Positions 30,333 through 40,092 are shown, numbered from the stretch's first letter. The stretch is DNA of 64,000 nucleotides from Streptomyces sp. SJL17-4 (GCF_036826855.1 NZ_CP104578.1:1736001-1800000), one strand, 5' to 3'. Translations and numbers: made by a program. The notes: generated by a model not told the origin, from the letters alone.

Positions 30333-30477
30333 GAGTCCCCCCTCGTGTCGTAGGTGTGCTGCTTGATCGCTGCGGAACGTAGACCGGCGTTGATCACGAC
30401 CACAAGTGGCTTGCAAATGAGGGGTGTTGATTCCGCTTCCTTGCAGCAGTGAAGATCGCCCGGCCGCCGCCCGAGGT

Positions 30478-30493
30478 TGAGTACGCGTACTCA
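30478..30493. promoter_or_regulatory. 16-bp perfect palindrome upstream of the lipoprotein gene
   Basis: TGAGTACGCGTACTCA lies 35 bp before the lipoprotein start and 145 bp before the phospholipase start. It is likely an operator for a dimeric regulator that serves one or both divergent genes. Confidence 0.6.
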
Positions 30494-30527
30494 TGTGGCG
30501 TGTACGGCCCGGCCCAAGACTGGGCAC

Positions 30528-31199
30528 ATGAAGCGAACCCAAGCCACGACCAGGGCAGTTGGCCCCGCAGCGCGCCGCCGTGGGCGCACCCTGGCGGTGA
30601 CGGCTCTCGCCGCTCTGACCCTGGCCGCCTGCGGCTCCGGGCAGCCGGATCCCCAGGGGGAGCGGGGCACGTCCGCCGATGCCGCCTCGGCCAGGAACGA
30701 CGCGGCCTTCATCAAGATGCTGGACGAGGTGGCGCGGGAGTGCCCCCCGCGGGGTACGAAGAGGGGGTCGCCGGGCACCCCGGAGGGCGAGCCGCCGACC
30801 GCTCCGGTGGAGCCGCCGCCGGGCACGACGGTGGAGCCGCCGCCGGGCGGCGCGGTCGAGCCCGTCGCCCCCACGGCAGGTCCGGAAGTGGAGCTCGACG
30901 CCCACGACTGGTGCGCCGGCGTCCAGCACGAACAGCGCGTGGCAGAGGCGGTCCTGCAGCTCAAGCAGCCCGATCCCGCCCAGGTCAGGAAGGTGCTGAA
31001 CGGCCTCGGCTACATCGACGAGCGCATCCATGGCCTGAAGCGGTCCGGCGCGGTCACGAAGTTCGCCATCGACCTCCGCCACAAGGGAGGGCGACTGTGC
31101 CTGGACGGCACCGCCAACGGCGAGCTGACGGAGGTCGACGCTTGCGCCGCTCCTACGGATGGTCCGTTCGATATTGCAAATCTTCATCGCCGAACGTGA
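30528..31199 (+). CDS. Putative lipoprotein with Pro-rich spacer
   Basis: 223 residues. A type II signal peptide with a basic start (twin-Arg-like RRRGR) and lipobox LAAC, Cys near residue 35. A Pro/Glu/Gly-rich linker with EPPPG repeats is followed by about 90 residues containing WCAGVQHEQRVAEAVLQL and RKVLNGLGYIDERIHGLKR, with paired cysteines (CAG, LCLDG, ACAAP). No known domain recognised. Divergent from the PLA2 gene; an inhibitor or partner role is possible but untested. Confidence 0.75.
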   Translation: MKRTQATTRAVGPAARRRGRTLAVTALAALTLAACGSGQPDPQGERGTSADAASARNDAAFIKMLDEVARECPPRGTKRGSPGTPEGEPPTAPVEPPPGTTVEPPPGGAVEPVAPTAGPEVELDAHDWCAGVQHEQRVAEAVLQLKQPDPAQVRKVLNGLGYIDERIHGLKRSGAVTKFAIDLRHKGGRLCLDGTANGELTEVDACAAPTDGPFDIANLHRRT

Positions 31200-31544
31200 G
31201 TTCGTTGTGATCGAGGTCACACGCCCCGTCTCATTCTGGGTGACCGATCAGCGACATCACGTTACCCGCGAATGGGGGATAGTGTCCTAAATCGGTGCTG
31301 AAGCGGCGAGTTGGGGGGCGCCGGGCCATAGAGGGCAGTTGTCCACAGGGCACGCTTTCAAGGTTGCGTCAGCAATCGGCTATGCCCGTGGATGGCTGGG
31401 TTCCGTATGAATCCGCGTTCCTGAGGCCGTCTGAGAGGATTTCCGCCGGCGTTCGATCACGCGCGTTGTCGATCTCTTCACGGCAGGGCTCCTCGGCGTG
31501 TCGCCCCTACCGCGGCTTTGATCAGATCGGCGACCTTCTCGGGC

Positions 31545-31683
31545 TGGGACAGGGCGACGCGTCGGTGACCACGTACACCTCACATCACTGCTCCAGCACG
31601 GAGAGCGCGGGCAGGACGAGGCAGACCTTCGTCCCAGACCCGACAGGATGACCTTCTTCCGACCGGTCGCCTTGACGGCCGCC
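31545..31683 (-). pseudogene. Frameshifted isochorismatase-like hydrolase remnant
   Basis: Three frames on the minus strand join into one family pattern: AVKATGRKKVILSGLG, then TKVCLVLPALSVLEQ, then EVYVVTDAS. This is the conserved core of isochorismatase/nicotinamidase-like hydrolases, including the catalytic Cys of VCL, broken by single-base shifts and a stop. The remainder of 31200-31936 shows no convincing gene. Confidence 0.7.
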
Positions 31684-31936
31684 ACAGCTACGACCGGACC
31701 GACCGGCCGACTTTCCTCCCGGCGCCCAGGGGGTGGCACGACAGCGCACTGCCCGAGCGGGGATGCGCATCCCGTGCTCCGGGCCCCCGGGGGCCTGCCC
31801 CGACGGCACCGGTCGTCACTTCCTACGACCCTCCTCTTATTCGCGATGGAGAGTCCCACAAACTTGTTGCAGATGAGATCGAACACGACCTAACGTGTCG
31901 CATATGCAGACCCCCCGCGACGGAGTTCAGACCCTC

Positions 31937-32749
31937 ATGGCCCTCCCCGTCACCGGACGTCGTACCGCCGCCGCCGTGCTCACCGCCGCCCTCCTCGTGC
32001 CGCTCGCGGCCTGCGGCACCGACGGCGGCACCGGGAAGGACGCCGCAGGCCCCTCCGGCTCGGGCTCCGCGAGCGGCGCGCCCGCGGCGGACCTCACCGT
32101 CCTCGCCGCCGCCTCGCTCACCGACGTCTTCAGGACCGCGGGCGCCGCGTACGAGAAGTCCCACCCGGGCACGAAGCTCACCTTCTCCTTCGCCGGCTCG
32201 CAGGAGCTCGTCGCCCAGGTCTCGCAGGGCTCGCCCGCCGACGTCCTGGTCACCTCCGACACCAAGAGCATGGACAAGGTGAAGGCCGACACCGGCACCC
32301 CCGCGATCATCGCGAAGAACCGGCTCGTCATCGCCACCGGCGAGGGCAACCCCTTCAAGGTCGACGACCTGAAGGACCTGGCCGACCCCGAGCTCAAGGT
32401 CGTCCTCGCCGCCCCCGAGGTCCCGGCCGGCAAGTACAGCAAGCAGATCCTGGACGCCCGGAAGATCACGGTGAAGCCGGTCTCCCAGGAGCCCAACGTC
32501 CGCTCCGTCCTCAGCAAGGTCGAGCTCGGCGAGGCCGACGCCGGCCTCGTCTACACGACGGACGCCGCGAGCGCGAAGGACGAGGTCGACGCCGTCGAGA
32601 TCCCCGACGACCAGAACGCGATCGCGACGTACCCGGCCGCTACGATCAAGGACTCCGAGAACGCCGAGGCCGCGGCCGCCTTCGTCGCCTGGCTCTCCTC
32701 GCCCGAGGGCCAGAAGATCCTCCAGGACGCGGGCTTCCAGAAGCCGTGA
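31937..32749 (+). CDS. modA: Molybdate ABC transporter substrate-binding lipoprotein
   Basis: 270 residues. Signal with lipobox PLAAC; then LTVLAAASLTDVFRTAGAAYE and FSFAGSQELVAQVSQGSPADVLVTSD, the two oxyanion-binding segments of ModA, and a C-terminal AAAFVAWLSSPEGQKIL. Predicted to bind molybdate/tungstate outside the membrane and pass it to the fused ModBC protein 88 nt downstream. ATG 31937 has GGAG 11 nt upstream; ATG 31904 is an alternative. Confidence 0.92.
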   Translation: MALPVTGRRTAAAVLTAALLVPLAACGTDGGTGKDAAGPSGSGSASGAPAADLTVLAAASLTDVFRTAGAAYEKSHPGTKLTFSFAGSQELVAQVSQGSPADVLVTSDTKSMDKVKADTGTPAIIAKNRLVIATGEGNPFKVDDLKDLADPELKVVLAAPEVPAGKYSKQILDARKITVKPVSQEPNVRSVLSKVELGEADAGLVYTTDAASAKDEVDAVEIPDDQNAIATYPAATIKDSENAEAAAAFVAWLSSPEGQKILQDAGFQKP

Positions 32750-32837
32750 CCGAGCGGGATCACCACCGTGAGGACTGTCCGTCCCGGGGGACCGGGGCAA
32801 CGGGCGGCCCTCCTCCCTCACGTCTTCGGGGTCATCG

Positions 32838-34775
32838 ATGAAACGAGCAGGCGTACGAGCGTCCGGCACCCGGCCGCCCCTCACTCTCGCACTGCCCGCG
32901 CTCCTGGCCGTGGCGCTCCTGGCCCTGCCGCTGCTCGGCATCCTCGCCCGCACGGAGTGGGGCGAGCTCGCCGGCCATCTGCGCTCACCGGGCACGGTCG
33001 AGGCGCTGAAGCTCTCCCTCGTCGTGTCGTTCTGGGCGCTGGGGCTCTCCCTGCTGCTCGGGGTGCCGCTCGCCTGGCTGCTGGCCCGCGTGTCGTTCCC
33101 CGGCAAGGCGCTCGTCCGCTCGCTCGTCCTGCTGCCGATGGTGCTGCCGCCGACGGTCGGCGGTGTGGCGCTGCTGCTCGCCTTCGGCCGGCGCGGGCTC
33201 CTCGGCCCGTGGTTCGAGAGCACCTTCGGCATCACCTTCCCGTTCCACACGTCGGGGGCCGTGATCGCGGCCACGTTCGTCGCGATGCCGTTCCTCGTCA
33301 TCAGCCTGGAGGGCGCGCTCGGCGGACTGCGGCCGCGGTACGAGGAGACGGCGGCCTCCCTCGGCGCCTCGCCGGTACGGGTCTTCTTCACCGTGACGAT
33401 GCCGATGGTCGCGCCCGGACTGATCGCGGGCGCGGCCCTCACCTGGGCGCGGGCGCTCGGCGAGTTCGGCGCCACGATCACCTTCGCCGGGAACCTGCCG
33501 GGGACGACGCAGACGCTGCCGCTCCGGGTCTACCTCCTGCTCCAGGACGAGCCCGGGGCCGCCACCTCCGTCTCGCTGCTCCTCCTCGCCATCGCCATGG
33601 GCGTACTGGTCGCCCTGCGCGGCCGATGGACGGGGGCGCCCGCGGACCGCCGTCCCCGCCCCGCCCCCGAGGCAGGCCCCGAGGACCCGGCGCCGGTCCC
33701 GCAGGCTCCCCCCGCGCCCGCCGCCGCGAAGGAGACCGAACGCTGGGCGCTGCACGCCGAGGTCACCGGCTTCAACCGGCTCACCCTGGACGCCGACCCC
33801 GGCACCACCATCGCCGTCGTGGGGCCCAACGGCGCCGGAAAGACCACCCTGCTCCGCGCCCTCCTCGGCCTCACCCCCCGCGCCCACGCCGACCTGCGAC
33901 TCGGCGACGAGGACGTCACCGCGCTGCCCCCGCACCGACGGCATGTCGCCTGGGTTCCCCAGGACGGCGCGCTGTTCCCGCACCTGAGCGCCCTCGCCAA
34001 CACGGCGTACGGACTCCGGGCGCAGGGCGTCCCGCGCGCCGAGGCCCGGCGCGAGGCGCAGACCTGGCTCGACCGGCTCGGAGTCGGCCCGCTCGCCCAC
34101 CGTCGGCCGAACCAGCTCTCCGGCGGGCAGGCCCAACGCGTCGCCCTGGCCCGGGCGCTGGCCGCCAGGCCCCGGCTCCTCGTCCTCGACGAGCCGCTCG
34201 CCGCGCTCGACCAGACCACCCGCGCCCATGTACGCCACACCCTGCGCACCCACCTCACCGGCTTCGGCGGCGTCTGTCTGATCGTCACCCACGACCCGGT
34301 CGAAGCGGTCTCACTCGCCGACCGTGTCCTCGTGCTCGACGACGGCCGGGCCCTCCAGGACGCGTCACCCGTCGAGGTCACCCGGCACCCGCGCTCCCCC
34401 TGGGTCGCCCGCATGCTCGGCCGCAACGCGTGGCCGGGCACGGCGACCCCGGAGGGCCTCGCGCTGGACGGAGGCGGCGCCCTGGTCGCGACCGACCCGC
34501 CGCCGCCCGGCACCCCCGCGCTCGCGATCGTCGCGCCCGAGGCGGTGTCCGTCCACCGCGAGAGGCCCGCCGGCAGCCCCCGTAACGTCTGGCCCGGCAC
34601 CGTACGCGAGATCACCAGCAGCGGCAGCCGGCTCCGGGTCCTGATCGCCTCCGACCGGGCACCCGACCTCGTCGCCGAGATCACGCCGCAGTCCGCCGCC
34701 GAGCTCGGCCTCGCCGACGGGGTCTCCGTCTGGACGAGCGTCAAGGCGACCGAGGCGACGATCGTGCCGCTGTGA
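32838..34775 (+). CDS. Fused molybdate ABC permease/ATPase (ModBC)
   Basis: 645 residues combining two subunits. Residues 1-270 are a ModB-like permease with about six membrane helices and the EAA loop EETAASLGASPVRVFFTVTMPM. A Pro/Ala linker leads to an ATPase with Walker A GPNGAGKTT near 330, signature LSGGQAQR near 428, Walker B LLVLDEP near 447 and the H-loop. The last 80 residues look like a TOBE/mop oxyanion-binding domain. One gene thus supplies the whole membrane part for ModA. Confidence 0.92.
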   Translation: MKRAGVRASGTRPPLTLALPALLAVALLALPLLGILARTEWGELAGHLRSPGTVEALKLSLVVSFWALGLSLLLGVPLAWLLARVSFPGKALVRSLVLLPMVLPPTVGGVALLLAFGRRGLLGPWFESTFGITFPFHTSGAVIAATFVAMPFLVISLEGALGGLRPRYEETAASLGASPVRVFFTVTMPMVAPGLIAGAALTWARALGEFGATITFAGNLPGTTQTLPLRVYLLLQDEPGAATSVSLLLLAIAMGVLVALRGRWTGAPADRRPRPAPEAGPEDPAPVPQAPPAPAAAKETERWALHAEVTGFNRLTLDADPGTTIAVVGPNGAGKTTLLRALLGLTPRAHADLRLGDEDVTALPPHRRHVAWVPQDGALFPHLSALANTAYGLRAQGVPRAEARREAQTWLDRLGVGPLAHRRPNQLSGGQAQRVALARALAARPRLLVLDEPLAALDQTTRAHVRHTLRTHLTGFGGVCLIVTHDPVEAVSLADRVLVLDDGRALQDASPVEVTRHPRSPWVARMLGRNAWPGTATPEGLALDGGGALVATDPPPPGTPALAIVAPEAVSVHRERPAGSPRNVWPGTVREITSSGSRLRVLIASDRAPDLVAEITPQSAAELGLADGVSVWTSVKATEATIVPL

Positions 34776-34827
34776 CCGCCCGGTCCGTACGGGACTGATG
34801 CGGGTTTCGAGGGGTGGGAGGAGGAGG

Positions 34828-35163
34828 TCAGTTGCCGCGCGGCGCGTACATGATGACGGCCATGCCGGCCAGGCAGACCAGCGCGCCGATGACGTCGTAA
34901 CGGTCCGGGCGGTAGCCGTCGGCGACCATGCCCCAGGCGATCGACCCGGCCACGAAGATCCCGCCGTACGCGGCGAGGATACGGCCGAAGTTGTCGTCGG
35001 ACTGGAGCGTGGCCACCACCCCGTACAGGCCGAGGGCGATGACACCGGCGCCGATCCAGACCCAGCCCTTGTGCTCGCGGATGCCCTGCCAGACGAGCCA
35101 GGCGCCGCCGATCTCGAAGAGGGCGGCCACCACGAACAGGGCGACGGAACGAGCGACGGTCAT
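34828..35163 (-). CDS. YnfA family small membrane protein
   Basis: 111 residues and four hydrophobic helices. [54 protein letters not shown] and the [18 protein letters not shown] ending are diagnostic of UPF0060/YnfA. Distantly related to small multidrug transporters; function unproven. Confidence 0.93.
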   Translation of the reverse strand: MTVARSVALFVVAALFEIGGAWLVWQGIREHKGWVWIGAGVIALGLYGVVATLQSDDNFGRILAAYGGIFVAGSIAWGMVADGYRPDRYDVIGALVCLAGMAVIMYAPRGN

Positions 35164-35174
35164 GATCGGTGAGC

Positions 35175-36266
35175 CTACCCGGCCGTCCGGCGGTGCCTGA
35201 GGTTCACCGCCGCGGCCCTGGCCAGGGCTACGGGGTGCAGGAAGCGCAGGGGGCCGATCAGCCGGGCGGAGAACAGGTGCATGTGGCGCGCGAGCGATGC
35301 GTCGCGTGCCGCCGCCGAGAACATCAGCCGTTCCACCGGATTGAACGGGCGGGCCTTGGAGAAGTCCGCGGCGAGGTACTGGTGGCCGCGCAGCCGGCGC
35401 CCGTGCCGGCGGGCGTAGCGTGCGAGTGACCGGTCGAGGTCCCCTCGACCGGTGGCGGCCGGAGCCACCTCCTCCGCCAGCCATCGCGCGGACTGCAGCG
35501 CCCAGCCGCATCCCACTCCCCACAGGGGATCGCCGGTCAGTGCCGCGTCGCCGACGAGCGCGAGGCCCGGGGCGGTCGGCCTACGGCTGTGGAGGGGGTG
35601 GTCGACCATCCCGATGATCTTCGTGATGCGCTCGGCGTCGTCGATGGGCGGCGCGTCGGGCAGGGCGCGGACGAACGCGTGGAAGCTGCCCTCCAGGTCC
35701 TCCTTGAACGCCGGCAGCCGCTTCTTGTCCGGGACCACGGCGAGGACCGTGATCCCGTCGTCGTTCGGGAACGCGTACGCCATGTCGGGTTCGAGGAACC
35801 AGGTCTGGCCGATCCCGCCGTGCAGCGGAAGGTCGCGGAAGTGCGCGAGATGGCCGAACCGCGTGTTCTCGTGCTGCCGAGCGGCCACCCCGGCGAGCTT
35901 CGCCACCGCCGAGTCCTTGCCGTCGGCGCCCACGACGAGCCGGGCCCGTATCCCGCGCTCACCGTCCGGTGTCGGCGCGCGCACCCCGACGGTCCGCCCG
36001 CCCGCGCCGAGCAGCCCGGTCACCCCGTGACCGAGCAGCAGGTCGACGCCGGGAGTGTCCGCCGCACGGGACCGGATCAGCGGATCGAGGACGCTGCGCC
36101 GGATGTCGTACCCGTACGGCAGCTCGGGGCCCGCCGGCGCGGCCCTCGGCTCGATCCATCCCCAACGGGTGTGCCAGCGGGCCTCGCTGCGGACCGCTCC
36201 CGCCTTCTCCAGGGCGGGGAGGAGGCCGAGTTCGTCCAGCACCGAATGGGTTTCTGTCAGGCACAT
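35175..36266 (-). pseudogene. Flavin-dependent monooxygenase lacking its N-terminal FAD fold
   Basis: 363 codons match FAD-dependent oxidoreductases of the geranylgeranyl-reductase/monooxygenase type: RARLVVGADGKDSAVAKLAG (DG motif), [31 protein letters not shown] (GD motif). The N-terminal Rossmann GxGxxG part, about 45 residues, is missing. Upstream DNA codes for no such motif and instead reaches the divergent esterase start. Probably a non-functional 5'-truncated gene. Its last bases abut the ynfA-like gene on the same strand. Confidence 0.7.
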
Positions 36267-36375
36267 GACCGAGTGTAGAGAGCCGTAATCGGCTGGCACG
36301 ACTTCCGGAGGCGGCGGATCATGCGAAGGGTCCGCGCTCGTCATGAGCCCGCTCACCCGTCCGGGAGAAGTCGCG

Positions 36376-37947
36376 ATGGCCGTCACCCCGCCCGAGCCGC
36401 CCGAGCCCTCCCAGGTGCCCGCGCCGCCCCAGCCGTCCGGATCCCGGCCGGAGGTCCGCTCAGCGGCCGGTGTGCTCCGCGGCACGCATGAGGCGGGTGT
36501 GGCGGTCTTCCGCGGCATCCCGTTCGCCGAGCCCCCGGTCGGCGCGCTGCGCTTCGGCGCGCCCCGGCCCGCACGGAGCTGGAGCGGGGTGCGAGAGGCC
36601 GTCTCGTACGGGCCGCCGCCCCCGCAGGCCGGGCATTTCGGCATGGACGCCCTCTCGCGGGACGCACCGGGCGACGACTGGCTGACGGTCAACGTCTGGT
36701 CGCCCGAACCGACCCCCGGCGCCGGTCTGCCGGTCATGGTCTGGATCCAGGGCGGCGCGTACGTCTTCGGGACGTCCGGCCTCCCCGAGTACGACGGCGG
36801 CCGCCTCGCCCGGGACGGCGGCGTGGTTCTGGTGACGTTCAACTACCGCGTCGGCATCGAGGGCTTCGGGCAGATCGAGGGGGCTCCGCCCAACCGGGGG
36901 CTGCTCGACCAGGTCGCCGCCCTGGAATGGGTGCGGGACAACATCCGGGCCTTCGGCGGCGACCCCGAGCGGGTCACGGTCTTCGGCCAGTCGGCGGGCG
37001 GGGGATCCGTCGCCGCCCTGCTGGCGATGGACCGGGCGGCCGGGCTCTTCCGCCGGGCCGTCGCGCAGAGCGCGCAGGGCACGTACTTCTCCCCGGACCT
37101 GGCGTCGGACATCGCCGCGGCCTGCGCCGCCGAACGGGGGCTTCGGCCCACGGTGACCGACCTGTCCGGCGTCCCCCCGCACGAGCTGCCGGCCGCGGGC
37201 GACGCGCTCGGCGCCACGATGGACCAGTGGGCGGACCGCTGGGGTCGGCCCGCGTACCGGACCATTCCCTTCTCGCCGGTCGTCGACGGCGACATCCTGC
37301 CCGCCACACCGTGGCAGGCCCTCGCCGACGGCGCCGGTCGTGACGTCGACCTCCTCGTCGGCCACACCCGCGACGAACAGCGCCTGTTCACCGCGGTCAC
37401 CGGCATGCTCGGAGAGGTGAGCGAGGAACAGGCGGCGACCGCCCTCCGCTTCCTCGCTCCGGGCCCGGACGGCGCGCGCCGGTATCGCGAGGCCTATCCG
37501 GCGGCGGGCCCGGACGAGCTGTACGAACTGGTCCACTCCGACTGGCTGTTCCGCATGCCGTCGCTCCACCTCGCCGAGGCCCGGGCGGCCGCCGGCGGTC
37601 GCGCCCATGTGTACGAGCTGACCTGGGCCGCCCCCGGCATGGGCGGTGTCTTCGGCGCCTGCCACGGCCTCGACGTACCCCTCGTCTTCGGCAATCTGGA
37701 CCGCGGGCAGCCCGCCGCGCTGATCGGTGAGGGGCCGTCCCCGGAGGCGGAGGCCCTGTCCGCCCGGATGCGCGCCGCGTGGACGTCCTTCGCCGCCCAT
37801 GGCGACCCCGGCTGGCCCGCGTACGACACCGGGCAACGGCTCGTGCAGATCTTCGACACCGATCCTGCCGTCACCGCCTACCCGGAGGAGGCCTCCCGCT
37901 TGATCTGGCAGGACCACCCCTTCCCCGTGCTATCGGTGGTCACTTGA
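36376..37947 (+). CDS. Type-B carboxylesterase
   Basis: 523-residue alpha/beta hydrolase. Features: FRGIPFAEPPVGALRF, the oxyanion MVWIQGGAYVFGTSG, nucleophile elbow GQSAGGGS, an acidic residue in HTRDEQR region and His in ACHGLDVPLVFGN. No signal peptide, so cytoplasmic. ATG 36376 has GGGAG at 8-nt spacing; ATG 36343 is upstream. Likely ester or drug hydrolysis; substrate unknown. Confidence 0.93.
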   Translation: MAVTPPEPPEPSQVPAPPQPSGSRPEVRSAAGVLRGTHEAGVAVFRGIPFAEPPVGALRFGAPRPARSWSGVREAVSYGPPPPQAGHFGMDALSRDAPGDDWLTVNVWSPEPTPGAGLPVMVWIQGGAYVFGTSGLPEYDGGRLARDGGVVLVTFNYRVGIEGFGQIEGAPPNRGLLDQVAALEWVRDNIRAFGGDPERVTVFGQSAGGGSVAALLAMDRAAGLFRRAVAQSAQGTYFSPDLASDIAAACAAERGLRPTVTDLSGVPPHELPAAGDALGATMDQWADRWGRPAYRTIPFSPVVDGDILPATPWQALADGAGRDVDLLVGHTRDEQRLFTAVTGMLGEVSEEQAATALRFLAPGPDGARRYREAYPAAGPDELYELVHSDWLFRMPSLHLAEARAAAGGRAHVYELTWAAPGMGGVFGACHGLDVPLVFGNLDRGQPAALIGEGPSPEAEALSARMRAAWTSFAAHGDPGWPAYDTGQRLVQIFDTDPAVTAYPEEASRLIWQDHPFPVLSVVT

Positions 37948-37978
37948 TCGCTTGCCCGTGGGTCGCGCGGGGGGTCCA

Positions 37979-39157
37979 ATGGCCGACATGACGCCATCCT
38001 CGACGCCCGAAACAACGCCCGATGCAACGCCCGAAGCAACGCCGACCGAAGCGACGCCGACCGACGGATCGCCCGTTCGGATCGGCGCTCTCGTCCCGCT
38101 GACGCCGCCCGGCTGGGTCGAGGCCGGCCGGCACCTGCTCGCCGGCCTCGAACTGGCCGTTCGCGAGGTCAACGACGCCGGCGGAATCGGCGGGAGGCCG
38201 CTCGAACTGGTGGTCCGGGACACCGCGGCCGATCCGCGGCAGGCCGCGGCGGCCGTGGAGGAACTGGCCGGGCTCGGCGTGACCGCCCTGGCCGGGGAGT
38301 ACCACAGCGTCGTCGCCCGCGCCGCCGCCGCGCGGGCCGACGCCCTCGGGCTGCCGTACCTCTGCTCGTCGGCCGTTCTCGACGCGCTCACCGACGAGCC
38401 GACGGACCTGGTCGCGCGCATCGCCCCCGCGCAGTCCCACGGCTGGCGGACCTACGCGGACTTCCTCCTGGCCGCGGGCCACCGTCGGATAGCCGTCGCC
38501 GCCCAGCCGAGCGTCTACTGGGCGTCCGGGACCCGCATCCTGCGGGACCATCTCGCTCCCCGCGGCGGCACCGTCATCCCGCTCGACGCGGCCGAGCTCA
38601 CGCCGGCGGCCGTGTGCGACGCACTCGTCGACCGGCGTGCCACCGCTCTCCTGCTGCTGGTCGGCCACCCGGAGCCGGCCGTGCCGCTCGTCCGGGCCGT
38701 CCGCCGCGACCCGCGCCTCGCCGAGATCCTGATCGGCGCCCCTGCCGGGCAGCCGGAGTTCGCCACGTGGGCGCGGTCGCTCGGCGACGACGGCGCCGCC
38801 GTCCCGTTCCTGCGCTACCTGCCCGAGCACCTCGGCCCGCTCGGTACACGCGTCGGGACGGTGCTGCGCGAGCGGCTGGGCGAAGCACCCTCCTTCGTCG
38901 CCTTCGAGGGCTACGACACCGTCACCGTCCTCGCCGACCTGCTGCGCTCTCACGGCGCGGACCGGCCGGGCATCGCGACATCCTGGCCGTACGTCGACGT
39001 CGAAGGCACCCGCGGACAGATCCGGTTCTCCCGGACACCGGACATCAGCGTGTGGCAGTGGACGTGGCCGCCCGTCCAGGTCGTCGACCGGGATCCGGCG
39101 GCACCCGAACGTTTCCGCGTCCTTCACACCGGACCGGCCCGAACCCGCTACCAGTAA
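37979..39157 (+). CDS. Leu/Ile/Val-type binding-protein-like, no signal peptide
   Basis: 392 residues. After a 40-residue Thr/Pro/Glu repeat tail (TPETTPDATPEATPTEATPT) comes a full type-I periplasmic-binding fold: IGALVPLTPPGWVEAGRHLLAGLELAVREVNDAGGIGGRPLELVVRDTAADP through FVAFEGYDTVTVLADLL. No signal sequence or lipobox is visible in front, so it may be a cytoplasmic sensor rather than a transporter subunit. Starts behind GGGGGG; no permease genes nearby. Confidence 0.82.
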   Translation: MADMTPSSTPETTPDATPEATPTEATPTDGSPVRIGALVPLTPPGWVEAGRHLLAGLELAVREVNDAGGIGGRPLELVVRDTAADPRQAAAAVEELAGLGVTALAGEYHSVVARAAAARADALGLPYLCSSAVLDALTDEPTDLVARIAPAQSHGWRTYADFLLAAGHRRIAVAAQPSVYWASGTRILRDHLAPRGGTVIPLDAAELTPAAVCDALVDRRATALLLLVGHPEPAVPLVRAVRRDPRLAEILIGAPAGQPEFATWARSLGDDGAAVPFLRYLPEHLGPLGTRVGTVLRERLGEAPSFVAFEGYDTVTVLADLLRSHGADRPGIATSWPYVDVEGTRGQIRFSRTPDISVWQWTWPPVQVVDRDPAAPERFRVLHTGPARTRYQ

Positions 39158-39933
39158 CGCTCCAGGGCTCCCTCCCTGTACGGGGCCGGGCTCACGCTGA
39201 GTTCTCCGGCGAAGGGGCGGTCCAGCACGAAGACCAGGAGCAGGCTGAAGCCGATCAGGGCGGCGACGGAGGCGACGAAGAGGAGCTGGATCCGCAGCTT
39301 GCGCATCCCGTACAGGAAGGTGAGCGGGATCAGGACGAGGGCGCCGCCGAAGGCGAGGACCTGGAGCAGCGGGGGCAGTTCCTGCTCGGCCATGGTCAGC
39401 CGGGCCCGGCGCTGTGAGGCCACGCCGTTGAGGTGGCTGACGGCCTGCTCGTAGAAGACCTCTTCGCGCGCAGTCTTCGGGTCGTACTCCTGGAGGACGT
39501 CGTAGACGGTCTGGAGCTTCTCGGCGGTGGCCCCGTAACTCGGCTGCCCCGCCCGCATCCGGGGCCACTGGACCTCGACGACGGAGTGGACGTAGTCGCT
39601 GAGCGCGTCGTCGACGCGGGCGCGGACCGGGGGCGGGAAGGCGGCGGCGTCGCGGGCGATGAGCGCGACGTCGGTGGCCTCGGTGGCCACGATGGTCTGT
39701 GTGCTCTCCAGTTGCGTCCAGAGGGTCACGATGACGAAGGCGAGGATGATTCCGTAGATCGCACCGAACATGCCAAGGGTCACCCCGACCATGTCGTTGT
39801 GCTCGCCGTCGGACAGCGACGGGTGCCTGCGGCGCAGCAGCACGCTGCCGGCCACCGCCACGAGGACGGTTCCGCCGACCGTGACCACGGCCAGGGTGAA
39901 GGTGCTGAAGTGATTGAGCAGCCAGAGCGACAT
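39148..39933 (-). CDS. DUF4239 membrane protein
   Basis: 261 residues. N-terminal helix LAVVTVGGTVLVAVAGSVLL, then NDMVGVTLGMFGAIYGIILAFVIVTLW, a soluble stretch with LQEYDPKT, and two C-terminal helices (LQVLAFGGALVLIPLTFLYG, LLFVASVAALIGFSLLLVFVLDRPFAG). This is the DUF4239 pattern. Function unknown. Convergent overlap of 10 bp with the preceding gene. Confidence 0.85.
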   Translation of the reverse strand: MSLWLLNHFSTFTLAVVTVGGTVLVAVAGSVLLRRRHPSLSDGEHNDMVGVTLGMFGAIYGIILAFVIVTLWTQLESTQTIVATEATDVALIARDAAAFPPPVRARVDDALSDYVHSVVEVQWPRMRAGQPSYGATAEKLQTVYDVLQEYDPKTAREEVFYEQAVSHLNGVASQRRARLTMAEQELPPLLQVLAFGGALVLIPLTFLYGMRKLRIQLLFVASVAALIGFSLLLVFVLDRPFAGELSVSPAPYREGALERYW

Positions 39934-40092
39934 GTGCGGGAAGTCTAGGGACGCGGCCACCGCCGCCCGGCGCCCGCGAAGGGCCCGTTCTCCGCCTCGA
40001 CCGCCGGAGCGCACGCCTGCGCGCCGCGGAGGTCCGCACCCGCGGTTCACACCATCGAGTGAGCGGGCGGGCGCTGTCCCGCCGAGGGCGTG

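Noticed and set aside
31380..31886. A 168-codon minus-strand frame as a real gene
   Set aside because: Its recognisable core jumps between frames; it is better explained as a decayed isochorismatase-like gene.
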